DNA of 64,000 nt from the NCBI GenBank assembly GCA_963678775.2, contig CAXXGR010000010.1, forward strand, positions 473,210 through 537,209, in the 5' to 3' direction. A program made the translations under genes and the position numbers. The stretch is from JBFHIJ01 sp963678775. Its GTDB lineage: Bacteria > Bacteroidota > Ignavibacteria > Kapaibacteriales > UBA2268. Of this stretch, positions 16,292-25,700 are shown piece after piece. A model generated the notes under the pieces. That model saw only the letters and a program-made list of their open reading frames with translations. It made no database searches and had not been told where the DNA came from. Position 1 is the first letter of the stretch, and every line of letters begins with the position of its first letter.

Positions 16292-17605
16292 ATGGATTTC
16301 AGACAAGTAAATTTGCCACTTATTCAAGATGCGGACTTGAAAGGCAAAATTGTGCTCGTAAGAGTGGATCACAATGTAGTTAAAAAGGGTATTATCCACG
16401 ACCCATATAGGATTGATGCTACGCTTGGTACACTTTATTACATAAACGCTAAAGGTGGCAAAATCATTTTAATGAGTCACGTGGGTAGACCTAAAGATAA
16501 AAAGTCCGGTCAAATTGATATATCAAACGATACTTCAGTTCAGCCTATAATAGATTATCTAAAAAGTAAATTACACATAAAAATAAAAGAACCTACTTTC
16601 TATAAAGATCAACAAAAAGGCTACATCGGAATAGAGACTTCCGTAAACCATTTGATCAAAGAGCTCCGCGAAAGCGATTTAGACGCTATTTATCTTCCTA
16701 ATACTCGCTGGTTTGCAGGAGAAGAAGGTAATGGGGAAGAAGCAGAAAGATTTGCAAATCAGCTTGCAGGCCTTGCTGATGTTTATATAAATGATGCATT
16801 TGGGAGCTGGCAGCCACATGCTTCTACTGTTACTGTGGCAAAATATCTACCATCTTATGCCGGATTTTTATTGCAAAAAGAGATTGAAAATTTGGATAGA
16901 ATCTTTAATCCTGAAAAGCCGTTTGTGGCAGTTGTTGCAGGTTCTAAATTTGATACAAAAATAGATTCTTTATATGCTCTTATGCGTAAAGCAGACTACG
17001 TTGTTTTAGGTGGAGTAATGTATAACGCTTATATTGCAGCAAAGTATGGCGTCTCAATAAAAGGCATCGATGAACAAGATTTAAAGCATGCAGCTAAATT
17101 TGTAGAATTTGCAAAACAATATCAAAATAAGCTTATTGAGCTTCCATATATTATTGAATCTGATACTATGGATGGCAGGATTGAAGGTAAGTATCGTTCA
17201 CATAAAATTAGTGAATTAAAAAAAGGTGATAAATTAAATTACATACTTGATGTAGCGAAAGAGTCTTTCGAAGATGAGCACGTGAAAGAAATCTTCCACA
17301 ATGCTAAAATGATTTTTGTAAATGCTGTTATGGGCTTTACTCCACATTTTAACGAAGGCACTATTGCATTAGATGAGACCATAGACGAAAACAGAGAAGC
17401 TGTTAAGCTATATGGTGGCGGCGACACTATGCAGGAATTGAAACGCCTATTACCGGGCTTGTATATTGTTGCTTTAGATAGTCCAAAATATTATATATTT
17501 ACCGGCGGTGGTGCTGTACTCAAGGCAATTCAAGAAGGTACAGCATTAGGATTAGAGCCAGTAAGAGCCCTTTACCATCAAGTACCCTACAAGACTGATA
17601 AATAG
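16292..17605 (+). CDS. divergent phosphoglycerate kinase paralogue
   Basis: About 437 residues from the ATG at 16292, chosen because GAGGA (16283-16287) lies just upstream; ATG 16289 and GTG 16259 are in-frame alternatives. It has the two-lobed PGK layout: 'VLVRVDHNVV' (canonical RVDFNVP, Pro replaced), 'LMSHVGRPK', 'LPNTRWFAGEE', 'YINDAFGSWQPHAS', 'GSKFDTKID' with both usual lysines, 'FVNAVMGFTPHF', 'YGGGDT' and 'FTGGGA'. Nucleotide-binding elements are kept, but the 3-phosphoglycerate patch motif FGTAHRAH is changed to FGSWQPH, so the usual Arg is missing, and the VWNGPxGVFE loop is altered. A canonical pgk lies 1.25 kb downstream, after gapA, so this copy is extra. It may be a real PGK with different regulation, a kinase for a related carboxylate, or non-catalytic. 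It probably shares a transcript with gapA. Confidence 0.85.
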   Translation: MDFRQVNLPLIQDADLKGKIVLVRVDHNVVKKGIIHDPYRIDATLGTLYYINAKGGKIILMSHVGRPKDKKSGQIDISNDTSVQPIIDYLKSKLHIKIKEPTFYKDQQKGYIGIETSVNHLIKELRESDLDAIYLPNTRWFAGEEGNGEEAERFANQLAGLADVYINDAFGSWQPHASTVTVAKYLPSYAGFLLQKEIENLDRIFNPEKPFVAVVAGSKFDTKIDSLYALMRKADYVVLGGVMYNAYIAAKYGVSIKGIDEQDLKHAAKFVEFAKQYQNKLIELPYIIESDTMDGRIEGKYRSHKISELKKGDKLNYILDVAKESFEDEHVKEIFHNAKMIFVNAVMGFTPHFNEGTIALDETIDENREAVKLYGGGDTMQELKRLLPGLYIVALDSPKYYIFTGGGAVLKAIQEGTALGLEPVRALYHQVPYKTDK

Positions 17606-17732
17606 ATAATTGGAAGATTTAGCATAATTAACAAAACTAAATTGCTCATTTACACAGAATGTCTTAATTTTCGAGACTAAGAAATTAATTTTCAAAAAAA
17701 GAGTTCATTCATAGATTTCAGGAATAACAAAA

Positions 17733-18725
17733 ATGGCTATACGTGTTGCTATTAACGGCTTTGGTCGTATCGGACGTCTTGTATTCAGATCATTTTTCGA
17801 AAGGAAAGAAGACGTTGAATTTGTTGGTATTAATGACTTGACAGATGCTAAAACTTTAGCACACTTGTTTAAATATGATTCAGCTCATGGCAAATTCAGT
17901 GGAGAAGTTTCTGCTGATGATTCTGCTATTTATGTAAATGGCACGAAAATTCCGGTTACTGCTCACAGAACCATTGAAGAAATACCTTGGAAAGACGTAG
18001 ATGTAGTTATCGAATCTACCGGTGTATTTACTAAGAAAGAAGCTTTGATGAAACACATTAATAATGGTGCAAAAAAAGTTGTATTATCTGCTCCTGCTAA
18101 AGATGAGTTAGATGCTACTATCGTTCTTGGTGTTAATGACCATACACTTACAGGCGAAGAAAGAGTTATGTCAAACGCTTCTTGCACAACTAACTGCTTA
18201 GCTCCAATCGCAAAAATATTGAATGACAAGTTTGGTATAGAAAGTGGATTAATGGTAACAATTCATGCTTATACTAATGACCAAAGGATTTTAGATTTGC
18301 CGCATAAAGACTTAAGAAGAGCAAGAGCAGCTGCTGTGAACATAATTCCTACAACTACAGGCGCGGCTAAAGCCGTAGGCTTAGTATTACCGGAACTAAA
18401 AGGTAAATTAAATGGTTACTCTGTTCGTGTACCGGTTCCTGATGGTTCTTTAACTGACTTAAGTGTAGTGCTTAGTAAAAAAGTTACAAAAGAAGAAGTC
18501 AATGCTGCAATCAAAGAAGCTGCTGAAGGCGAATTGAAAGGTATTATTGAATATACTGAAGAACCTGTAGTATCTTCTGATATAGTTGGAAACAGACATT
18601 CTTCTATATTTGATTCATCTCTTACTGATGTTAATGATACTTTAGTAAAAGTAGTTGCTTGGTATGACAACGAGTTTGGATATTCTAATAGAATAGTAGA
18701 CTTGGTTCTCAAAATAGGCAAATAA
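17733..18725 (+). CDS. gap: glyceraldehyde-3-phosphate dehydrogenase, type I
   Basis: 330 residues, the usual length. Converts glyceraldehyde 3-phosphate, phosphate and NAD+ to 1,3-bisphosphoglycerate in the cytosol. Visible: Rossmann start 'VAINGFGRIGRLVFR'; 'GINDLTD', whose Asp favours NAD over NADP; catalytic Cys151 in 'SNASCTTNCLAP'; catalytic His in 'TIHAYTNDQ'; phosphate-binding 'TTTGAAKAVG'; the S-loop Arg in 'SVRVPVPDGSLTDL'; and the C-terminal 'WYDNEFGYSNR'. Nothing is missing. It sits between the PGK-like gene (127 bases upstream) and canonical pgk (130 bases downstream, beyond a terminator). All three act on adjacent glycolytic intermediates. The terminator suggests gap is often the last gene of its transcript and pgk has its own promoter. 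Confidence 0.97.
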   Translation: MAIRVAINGFGRIGRLVFRSFFERKEDVEFVGINDLTDAKTLAHLFKYDSAHGKFSGEVSADDSAIYVNGTKIPVTAHRTIEEIPWKDVDVVIESTGVFTKKEALMKHINNGAKKVVLSAPAKDELDATIVLGVNDHTLTGEERVMSNASCTTNCLAPIAKILNDKFGIESGLMVTIHAYTNDQRILDLPHKDLRRARAAAVNIIPTTTGAAKAVGLVLPELKGKLNGYSVRVPVPDGSLTDLSVVLSKKVTKEEVNAAIKEAAEGELKGIIEYTEEPVVSSDIVGNRHSSIFDSSLTDVNDTLVKVVAWYDNEFGYSNRIVDLVLKIGK

Positions 18726-18748
18726 TACAGATAATAAATATCAGACCC

Positions 18749-18784
18749 AAAGAATTCCCTGATTTATTTTGGGGAATTCTTTTA
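18749..18784 (+). terminator. rho-independent terminator after gap
   Basis: AAAGAATTCCC (18749-18759) pairs with GGGAATTCTTT (18772-18782), an 11-bp stem with a 12-base loop, running into a T-rich tail. It starts 24 bases after the gap stop and precedes pgk, separating the two transcripts at least partly. Confidence 0.85.
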
Positions 18785-18854
18785 GTTTTGAGAATCTCGA
18801 TTGTTTATTTATTTTTGTAAATAATTATATTCTAATTTTTTCTTTGGTGTGGCC

Positions 18855-20042
18855 ATGATAAAAAAAATTGACAATATTTCTTTTGAAGATCAAAAAGTTA
18901 TGATTAGAGTGGATTTTAATGTTCCGCTCGACGAAAGAAAAATTACAGATGATTTGAGAATAGTAGAATCTCTTCCGACTATAGATAAAGTTATTAATGA
19001 TGGCGGTATCCCAATTATTTTGTCGCATCTTGGCAGACCTAAAGGTGCTTGGGTAAAGAAATTTTCTTTGGAGCCGGTTGCTGAATATATGGAAGAAAAA
19101 TGGGGATATAATATTATATTTGCTCAAGACTGCTTGGGTAAGGCTCCTCGTGATGCAGTGGAACAAGCAAAGGTTGGCGATGTAATCCTCTTAGAAAATT
19201 TGCGTTTCTATAACTATGAAACTGCAAATGATTTAGAATTTGCAAAAATTTTACGTCCATTAGCTGATTCTTATATCAATGACGCTTTTGGTACAGTTCA
19301 CAGGCACCATTCAAGTGTTTATGAATTGCCAAGGTTATTTGAAAATCGATTTGCCGGTAAGTCCTTAAGTTGGGAAGTTGAATATTTAGATAATGCTATT
19401 AAAAATGCTAAGCATCCTTACGTTGCGGTAGTAGGTGGTGCGAAAATATCTGATAAAATAGATGTTATTAAACAACTAATTGATACATGCGACACTGTGC
19501 TGATTGGTGGTGGTATGATGTTTACATTTTTGAAAGCACAGGGGTTAGAGATTGGAAGATCAATTTTTGAAGAAGATAAAATAGGCCTGGCAAAAGAATT
19601 GATGGAATATGCAAAAGAGAAAAATGTAAAGCTGATTATACCAGTAGATGTTGTTGTTGCAGATCAATTTGCAAAACATGCAAATCATAGGACTGTAAAT
19701 TCTGATAGCATTCCTTCTGATTGGTTAGGGATGGACATAGGAGAAGAAACAAGAGAAATATTTGCAAATGAAATAGCGAATGCTCAAACTGTTGTGTGGA
19801 ATGGACCTATGGGGGTATTTGAAATGGCAGCCTTTGCGAAAGGCACTTATGCAGTATCTAATGCTTTAGCAAATGTTACAGCTAAAGGCGCTACTACAAT
19901 TATTGGTGGTGGAGATTCTGCTGCAGCAATTAAAAAAATGAATTTCATGAATAAAGTAACTCATGTTACTCCTGGTGGTGGAGCGTGGTTAAAATTTATG
20001 GAAGGTAAAATATTACCGGGAATTGAAGCGTTAGAGTACTAA
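18855..20042 (+). CDS. pgk: phosphoglycerate kinase
   Basis: About 395 residues (ATG 18855; a GTG at 18849 would add two). Transfers phosphate from 1,3-bisphosphoglycerate to ADP, giving 3-phosphoglycerate and ATP. All canonical motifs are intact: 'MIRVDFNVPLDE', 'ILSHLGRPKG', 'LLENLRFYN', 'YINDAFGTVHRHHSS' (with the substrate-binding Arg absent from the other PGK-like gene), 'VGGAKISDKID', 'GGGMMFTFLKA', 'VWNGPMGVFE', 'IGGGDSAAAI' and 'HVTPGGGAWLKF' (Thr-Pro instead of the common Ser-Thr before GGGA). This is therefore the housekeeping enzyme. The gene lies behind a terminator and is followed by another, so it is probably its own transcription unit. That contrasts with the common gap-pgk operon and may allow separate control. 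Confidence 0.97.
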   Translation: MIKKIDNISFEDQKVMIRVDFNVPLDERKITDDLRIVESLPTIDKVINDGGIPIILSHLGRPKGAWVKKFSLEPVAEYMEEKWGYNIIFAQDCLGKAPRDAVEQAKVGDVILLENLRFYNYETANDLEFAKILRPLADSYINDAFGTVHRHHSSVYELPRLFENRFAGKSLSWEVEYLDNAIKNAKHPYVAVVGGAKISDKIDVIKQLIDTCDTVLIGGGMMFTFLKAQGLEIGRSIFEEDKIGLAKELMEYAKEKNVKLIIPVDVVVADQFAKHANHRTVNSDSIPSDWLGMDIGEETREIFANEIANAQTVVWNGPMGVFEMAAFAKGTYAVSNALANVTAKGATTIIGGGDSAAAIKKMNFMNKVTHVTPGGGAWLKFMEGKILPGIEALEY

Positions 20043-20071
20043 GGAATATAGAAAATAATTTCTTTTATATG

Positions 20072-20099
20072 AAATAGCGGGACTTTTGTCCCGTTATTT
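20072..20099 (+). terminator. rho-independent terminator after pgk
   Basis: AAATAGCGGGAC (20072-20083) pairs with GTCCCGTTATTT (20088-20099) around a TTTT loop: 12 bp with one G-U wobble. It sits 30 bases after the pgk stop and before the small helical gene. Confidence 0.8.
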
Positions 20100-20124
20100 A
20101 TATATAAATGAATAGGAGAAAGAA

Positions 20125-20508
20125 ATGGATAATTTTGCGGGATATGAAAATCATTATAAAATGGTAGATTCTATTCTTAAGTCAACTCAGAGTCTTATAG
20201 ATCTTCTTAAGTCTAAATATGAATTAAATGATAAGTTAAGTAATACAGTAGCTGAAATATTCAAATTTATATCAAAAATTATGAATATATTACCTGATTT
20301 GTTGATTACTGAAGAAAAGATACCAAATAAGAAACAAGACTTACTTAAATCATTTGACCGAGTTGTGTTAAGTTGGGAATTATACCCTGATAATGCAGAC
20401 GAATTTTTTAAATCGTGGGAAGAGTTTATACAACTTTGGGAAGAGTTTTCTTCAAAGATATCAAATGTAAATAAAACTGCCAGAACAATATTTCTATCTA
20501 TGAATTAG
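20125..20508 (+). CDS. small helical protein of unknown function
   Basis: 127 residues; I do not recognise a family. The ATG at 20125 has a strong AGGAGAAAGAA ribosome site upstream, which, with the clean position between pgk and the rhomboid gene, supports a real gene. There is no signal peptide or membrane helix. The composition is highly charged and helix-prone (two heptad-like stretches, about 12-55 and 70-120), and a Trp-rich segment 'SWEEFIQLWEEFSSKI' near the end looks amphipathic. A small cytosolic helical-bundle or adaptor protein is the simplest reading. It begins after the pgk terminator and lies 24 bases before the rhomboid gene, so it is likely co-transcribed with the rhomboid and ispG genes. 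Confidence 0.7.
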   Translation: MDNFAGYENHYKMVDSILKSTQSLIDLLKSKYELNDKLSNTVAEIFKFISKIMNILPDLLITEEKIPNKKQDLLKSFDRVVLSWELYPDNADEFFKSWEEFIQLWEEFSSKISNVNKTARTIFLSMN

Positions 20509-20532
20509 TTAAACTTATAAAAAAGAGATAAT

Positions 20533-21516
20533 ATGACATATAAAAGTCAGATGGGAGGTTTCGGCCAGGGACGAGGGATGATGCCTCCTGTTATTAAAAT
20601 GCTAATCATCATTAATGTCGCAATTTTTGTTATACAAAATATGCTACTTTCTGCAATTTCAGTTCCTTTTACTTATAATGGAGTTTCAGGTAGGATATTA
20701 CTATCTGAACTAATTGTACATTACTTAGGTTTACAACCAATTGGCGATTTTAATTCTATTGAATTGCTCCTTACCCCTCTACAGTTATTTTCATATCAAT
20801 TTTTACATGGCGGCTTCACTCATATCTTATTTAATATGTTTTCGCTATGGATGTTTGGGATTGAGCTTGAAAACACGTGGGGACCTAAAAAGTTTTTGGT
20901 ATTCTATCTGCTATCAGGTGTTGGTGGTGGTATTTTTCAGCTTATTATACAACCTCTCATAGGACCTGCAGCTGTTACGATTGGAGCCTCAGGAGCAATA
21001 TTTGGTGTGCTGTTAGCTTATGGTCTTACTTTTCCAAATAGATCGGTATTTATGTTCCCTATATTTATACCTATACCAGCCAAAACATTCGTTCTGATAA
21101 TAGGTGGATTGCAAATACTTTTAGGCTTTATGTCTTCGGACAATGTTGCCCACTTTGCCCACTTAGGTGGTGCTGTTACAGGGTGGCTTTTGCTAAAATT
21201 TGGCGACGAATTAGGAGTATTTTCATTATTTGGAAAGGATCCACATGGTAAAACAACATTTCAGGACTCTATATTAAAAAGTAAACAATACTACAATAGT
21301 AAGCCTAAAATATATCAATTTGACCAAGAAATATCTTCAAGTAAAGACAATATTGTTAGCAATAAGCCAACTGCTTCTAAGTCTTATGATGTCGATGGGG
21401 TTACAATCACGCAAGATATTATTGATAATATTTTAGATAAAATAAATGAATCAGGTTATCAAAACCTTACTGAAAAAGAGAAACACATACTTAATGAACT
21501 TAGTAAAAAATTATAA
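20533..21516 (+). CDS. rhomboid family intramembrane serine protease
   Basis: 327 residues. Rhomboids cleave membrane proteins inside the bilayer using a Ser-His dyad. Visible: six to seven hydrophobic helices between residues about 20 and 225; the L1 loop 'WGPKKFLVFY', preceded by 'HGGFTHILFNMFSLWMFG' with the conserved H-x-x-x-N region; catalytic Ser153 in 'IGASGAIFG'; and catalytic His210 in 'HFAHLGGAVTGW'. The N-terminus is a short Gly/Met-rich cytosolic tail ('GGFGQGRGMMPP'). The C-terminus adds about 90 residues, a linker rich in Ser and Lys and a small helical module ending 'LTEKEKHILNELSKKL', the kind of tail often found on Bacteroidota rhomboids (DUF6576-like). Substrates are unknown. 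It lies in a rightward run, 24 bases after the small helical gene and 12 before ispG. Confidence 0.93.
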   Translation: MTYKSQMGGFGQGRGMMPPVIKMLIIINVAIFVIQNMLLSAISVPFTYNGVSGRILLSELIVHYLGLQPIGDFNSIELLLTPLQLFSYQFLHGGFTHILFNMFSLWMFGIELENTWGPKKFLVFYLLSGVGGGIFQLIIQPLIGPAAVTIGASGAIFGVLLAYGLTFPNRSVFMFPIFIPIPAKTFVLIIGGLQILLGFMSSDNVAHFAHLGGAVTGWLLLKFGDELGVFSLFGKDPHGKTTFQDSILKSKQYYNSKPKIYQFDQEISSSKDNIVSNKPTASKSYDVDGVTITQDIIDNILDKINESGYQNLTEKEKHILNELSKKL

Positions 21517-21528
21517 GCGAGAATATAG

Positions 21529-22632
21529 ATGATTCCAATAGAAAATACAGACGTAAAAACTATTTTTGAGCGTCGTAAATCACAAAAAATATTTATAGGT
21601 GGGATTCCTATCGGTGGAGATTCTCCAATAGCAGTGCAGACTATGACTAAGACTAAAACTGCTGACGTGAAAGCAACTGTAGAACAAGTAAAAAGAGTTC
21701 AAGAAGCAGGAGCTGATATCGTTAGAATAACGGTAAACCATAAAGAAGCTGCAGAAGCAATGAAAGATATCATCAGACAAGTTGATATTCCTATAGTTGC
21801 TGACATTCATTTCAATTATACTTTTGCATTAGCTGCTATCGACGCTGGTGTTTCAAAAGTTCGTATCAATCCCGGTAATATTGGGGATGAAGATAGAATC
21901 AAGCAAGTCCTAAATAAAGCAAAAGGTGCTAATATTCCGATACGAATCGGAGTGAACTCTGGGTCTTTAGAAAAAGATTTGTTGGAAAAGTATGGTTATC
22001 CAACTTCAGAAGCCCTTTACGACAGTGCTATGAGACATATAAACATAGCTAGGAATCATGGATTTGATGATTTAGTAGTATCTGTTAAATCTACGAATGT
22101 AAAGCTTATGTTAGATGCATATAGACTCATTGCAGCAAGAACAGACATCCCATTGCATTTAGGTGTTACAGAAGCTGGTACTATAAGAGTAGGCACGATA
22201 AAAAGTTCCGTAGGTATCGGTACTCTTTTAGCTGAAGGCATCGGAGATACGATAAGAGTATCTTTAACTGATGAGCCTGAATATGAAGTAGAAGTCGGAA
22301 AAGACATATTACGTTCTTTAGGACTAGCTCAAAGAAATGTAGAGTTGATTTCATGTCCTACTTGTGGTAGATTGGAAGTAGATTTGTTTACTATAACTAA
22401 AAAACTCGAAGAAGCTCTTGCAGGTATTAAAAAACCGGTTAAATTAGCAGTTATGGGATGTGCTGTAAATGGCCCCGGAGAGGCAAAAGAAGCTGATATA
22501 GGTATTGCATGTGGCAAAGGTAAAGCAATTCTCTTTAAAAAAGGTGAACTTGTACGTACTATACCGGAAGAAGATATAGTTTCTGAAGTATACAAAGAAG
22601 TGATGGCATTTCAGCCTCAAGAAACTATTTAA
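21529..22632 (+). CDS. ispG: 4-hydroxy-3-methylbut-2-enyl diphosphate synthase (short two-domain form)
   Basis: 367 residues. IspG reduces methylerythritol cyclodiphosphate to HMBPP, the penultimate step of the MEP isoprenoid pathway, with a [4Fe-4S] cluster. Visible: TIM barrel starting 'GGDSPIAVQTMTKTKTADV', 'ADIHFNYTFALAAI', 'VRINPGNIG', 'IRIGVNSGSLE', 'PLHLGVTEAG'; then the cluster domain with 'ISCPTCGRLEVD' (two Cys) and 'MGCAVNGPGEA' (third Cys) followed by a conserved Glu. This is the short E. coli-like type. Members of Bacteroidota and Chlorobi usually have a form of 600 residues or more with an inserted domain, so the short form is informative about lineage or transfer. It ends a rightward run and is followed by a very strong terminator. 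Confidence 0.96.
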   Translation: MIPIENTDVKTIFERRKSQKIFIGGIPIGGDSPIAVQTMTKTKTADVKATVEQVKRVQEAGADIVRITVNHKEAAEAMKDIIRQVDIPIVADIHFNYTFALAAIDAGVSKVRINPGNIGDEDRIKQVLNKAKGANIPIRIGVNSGSLEKDLLEKYGYPTSEALYDSAMRHINIARNHGFDDLVVSVKSTNVKLMLDAYRLIAARTDIPLHLGVTEAGTIRVGTIKSSVGIGTLLAEGIGDTIRVSLTDEPEYEVEVGKDILRSLGLAQRNVELISCPTCGRLEVDLFTITKKLEEALAGIKKPVKLAVMGCAVNGPGEAKEADIGIACGKGKAILFKKGELVRTIPEEDIVSEVYKEVMAFQPQETI

Positions 22633-22682
22633 CTTTTAGAAAATTTTATGTTGAATATCAACTTGATAAAATATATTTTAAT

Positions 22683-22710
22683 GGATGCAAAATTTTGCAT
22701 CCTTTTTTTT
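22683..22710 (+). terminator. rho-independent terminator after ispG
   Basis: GGATGCAAAA and TTTTGCATCC (22683-22702) form a perfect 10-bp inverted repeat followed by eight T (22703-22710). It lies 50 bases after the ispG stop and closes the transcript. Confidence 0.92.
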
Positions 22711-22769
22711 AACTTTTTTGACTTTAAAGTGTATTACTAGTATAGACAATTAATATGCTCGGAGTAAGT

Positions 22770-25700
22770 ATGAAACGACTGATTTATATTTTGATATTCC
22801 TTATGTTAGCTTCTTTAAATGATAGTATAGCTCAATTTGGGAAAAATAAAGTACAATATAGAGAATACAACTGGAAATACATTCAATCTAAAAACTTCGA
22901 TGTATATTATGATAAAGGTTCAAAAGATCTTGCTGAATATTCTGCCGTGATTGCTGAAAAATCACTGACTTCTATTCAAAACACTCTAAACTTTAAACTC
23001 GGGAAAAGAGTAAGCATGGTCGTTTATGATAGTCATAATGACTTTCAACAGACGAACGTAATATCATCTTTTATGCCAGAGGGTGTAGGTGGAGTAACCG
23101 AACTATTCAAAAATCGTGTGGTTGTGCCTTTTCAGGGCGATTTTGCACAACTTAGGCACGTGATTCATCATGAGTTAGTACACGCAGTATTGAATGACTT
23201 ATTTTTTGGTGGTACTTTCCAGTCTGCTATTTCTTCAAATAATACTTTTGCCATACCATTATGGATGAATGAAGGTTTTGCAGAGTATGAAAGCATTGGA
23301 GGGTTAAATACTGCAACCGACATGTTTATGAGAGATTTGGCTATAAGTGAAAATCTACCACCTCTCCAAAGACTCGGTGGTTATCTTGCTTATAGGGGTG
23401 GTCAAACATTTTTCTGGTATGTATCTGAAAATTATGGAAAAGAAAAAGTCGGAGAATTAATACAAAAGCTGAAGACTTACAAAAATGTTGACATGGCTTT
23501 TGAAAGTGCATTTCAGTTGAATTTAAAAGAATTTAGTGAGAAATGGGAAAAAGATATAAAAAAATATTATTGGCCTGATTTAGAAATATTTGAAGATCCT
23601 AAAGACTTTGCGGTTGAAATTACAGATCACAAAGAAAATAGAAACTTTTATAACACTTCACCTGCAATTTCTCCAGATGGAGAAAAAATAGCCTATATAG
23701 CAGATGAGTCAGGTTTATTTGGTATTTACATTAGGGACATTGACGATAAAAAAACAACAAGGCAGTTAGTTAGTAGTTTTAGAACTCAGGATTTTGAAGA
23801 TTTAAACATTCTAACTCCTGGTATATCTTGGAGTCCTGATGGAAAGCATATAGTTATATCTGCTAAATCTGGTGGTAACGATGCTCTTTACATAACTGAT
23901 ATTGAGACCGAAGATTATAAAAAAATAAAATTTGACGAGCTAAGAACTATCGGTTCTGTAACATGGTCTCCTGATGGACGTTACATAGCCTTTTCAGGAG
24001 CAAATGGTAGAGAAAGTGATATTTTTACTTATGATACAAAAACAGAAAAATTAGAACATATAACCACTGATATATTTTCTGATAAATACCCTGTGTGGAG
24101 CTCTGACTCTCAAAAACTATACTTTATTTCTGATAGAGGGAATAATACCAAAGGTGAAGTCCCTAAAAGTTTCAAATTATATAACTATGATGTTGAGCAG
24201 TCTGATATTTTTATAATCAACATTAATGATAAAGTTGTAAAAAGAATTACTTCTTCCGACTATTCAAATATAACATCGTTAGCTGTGTCAGCAGATGAAG
24301 AGTCATTACTGTTTGTTGCTGATAATAATGGTATTAGCAATATTTATAAAATGAATGTAAGTACTAATACTGTTAGACCTATTACTAACTCTATTGCAGG
24401 TATATCGCAATTACATATTTCAACTGATGACAGTAAGTTACTATTTGCAGTTCAGATTAATGGTGGTTATGATATCTATATGATTCGTTTCCCATTTGAA
24501 AGAAATCTGGATGTTGAAAAACTTCCTCTTACCAAATTAAAGAAAAATAAACAAGAGTCTTTAGCACTTTTAGAATCATTTGAAGAAACTAAAGCTACTC
24601 AAGATAAAAAATTAAAAGGGTGGGGGAGTTTTGCCTTCAACTTTGATAGGCAGCAAGTAGTTCGAGAAAATCCTGATATAAAGTCGTCTGTACTGACTTC
24701 TTCTAATCTTATTGATACTACAGATTACGATAATTTTGTAGAAAATGATTACAAAATATCATTCTCGCCTGATGTGGTGCTTGCTAATCCAGGCTATTCA
24801 ACTTACTATGGTTTTCAGGGAGTAACTCAGATATTATATTCTGATATTATGGGTAATCATCAACTCTTTTTTCAAGCTAATTTGCAAACTGACATTAGAA
24901 ATAGCCAATTCATGGCAGCTTATAGTTATTTGCCAAAAATCATAGACTATAATTTTTCTATATTTCACTCTTCTGCTTATTTATATTCAAATCCCGAAGG
25001 AGAAGAGGCTTATACAGTTAATAATCTATATAGGTTTAGGAATTATGGCTTGGGTGTAGCTGCTTCTTATCCATTTGATTTATTTAATAGACTCGAATGG
25101 GGAATAAGTTGGCTAAATGTATCCAAGGAGAATATGCTATCACCCAATCAAGGTGATAAGTCAAGAATGTTATTTGTCCCAGAAGGAAAGTTTGTGCATG
25201 ATGATGTGCTTTGGGGATACTTTGCTCCACATAAAGGTTCAAGGTATTTTGTAGGATTCAAAGGGGCACCAAAATTGGGCAACGATAATATAGGATTTAT
25301 CAATTTTGATTTTGACTATAGAAAATATATACCAATAGGGAATTATTTTAGTTTTGCAATGCGAGGAGCGGCAGGTGCTTCTTTTGGACCTGATCCACAG
25401 AGATATTTTGTTGGTGGTGTCGATAATTGGATAAATCGTAAATTTTCTTACAGCAGATTACCATTTGACAATCCTGAAGATTACGCATTTTCTCAATTTG
25501 TCTTGCCTGTTAGAGGGTGGGATATAAGTCAGATTTATGGAAATAAATATTTTGTTACAAATATTGAATTCAGATTCCCAATGTTTCAGGCCTTAGTTGC
25601 CGGCCCTGTTCCTATACTCTTGCAAGGTGTTATGGGGTCTTTCTTCTTTGATATGGGTGCTGCATGGAATGACAACCTTGTAATTTCTAAAGTTGCCAGA

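Noticed and set aside
17640..17690. TTAATTT/AAATTAA inverted repeat between the PGK-like gene and gap
   Set aside because: Short AT-only stem with a long loop; could arise by chance in AT-rich DNA, so the two genes are still treated as possibly co-transcribed.
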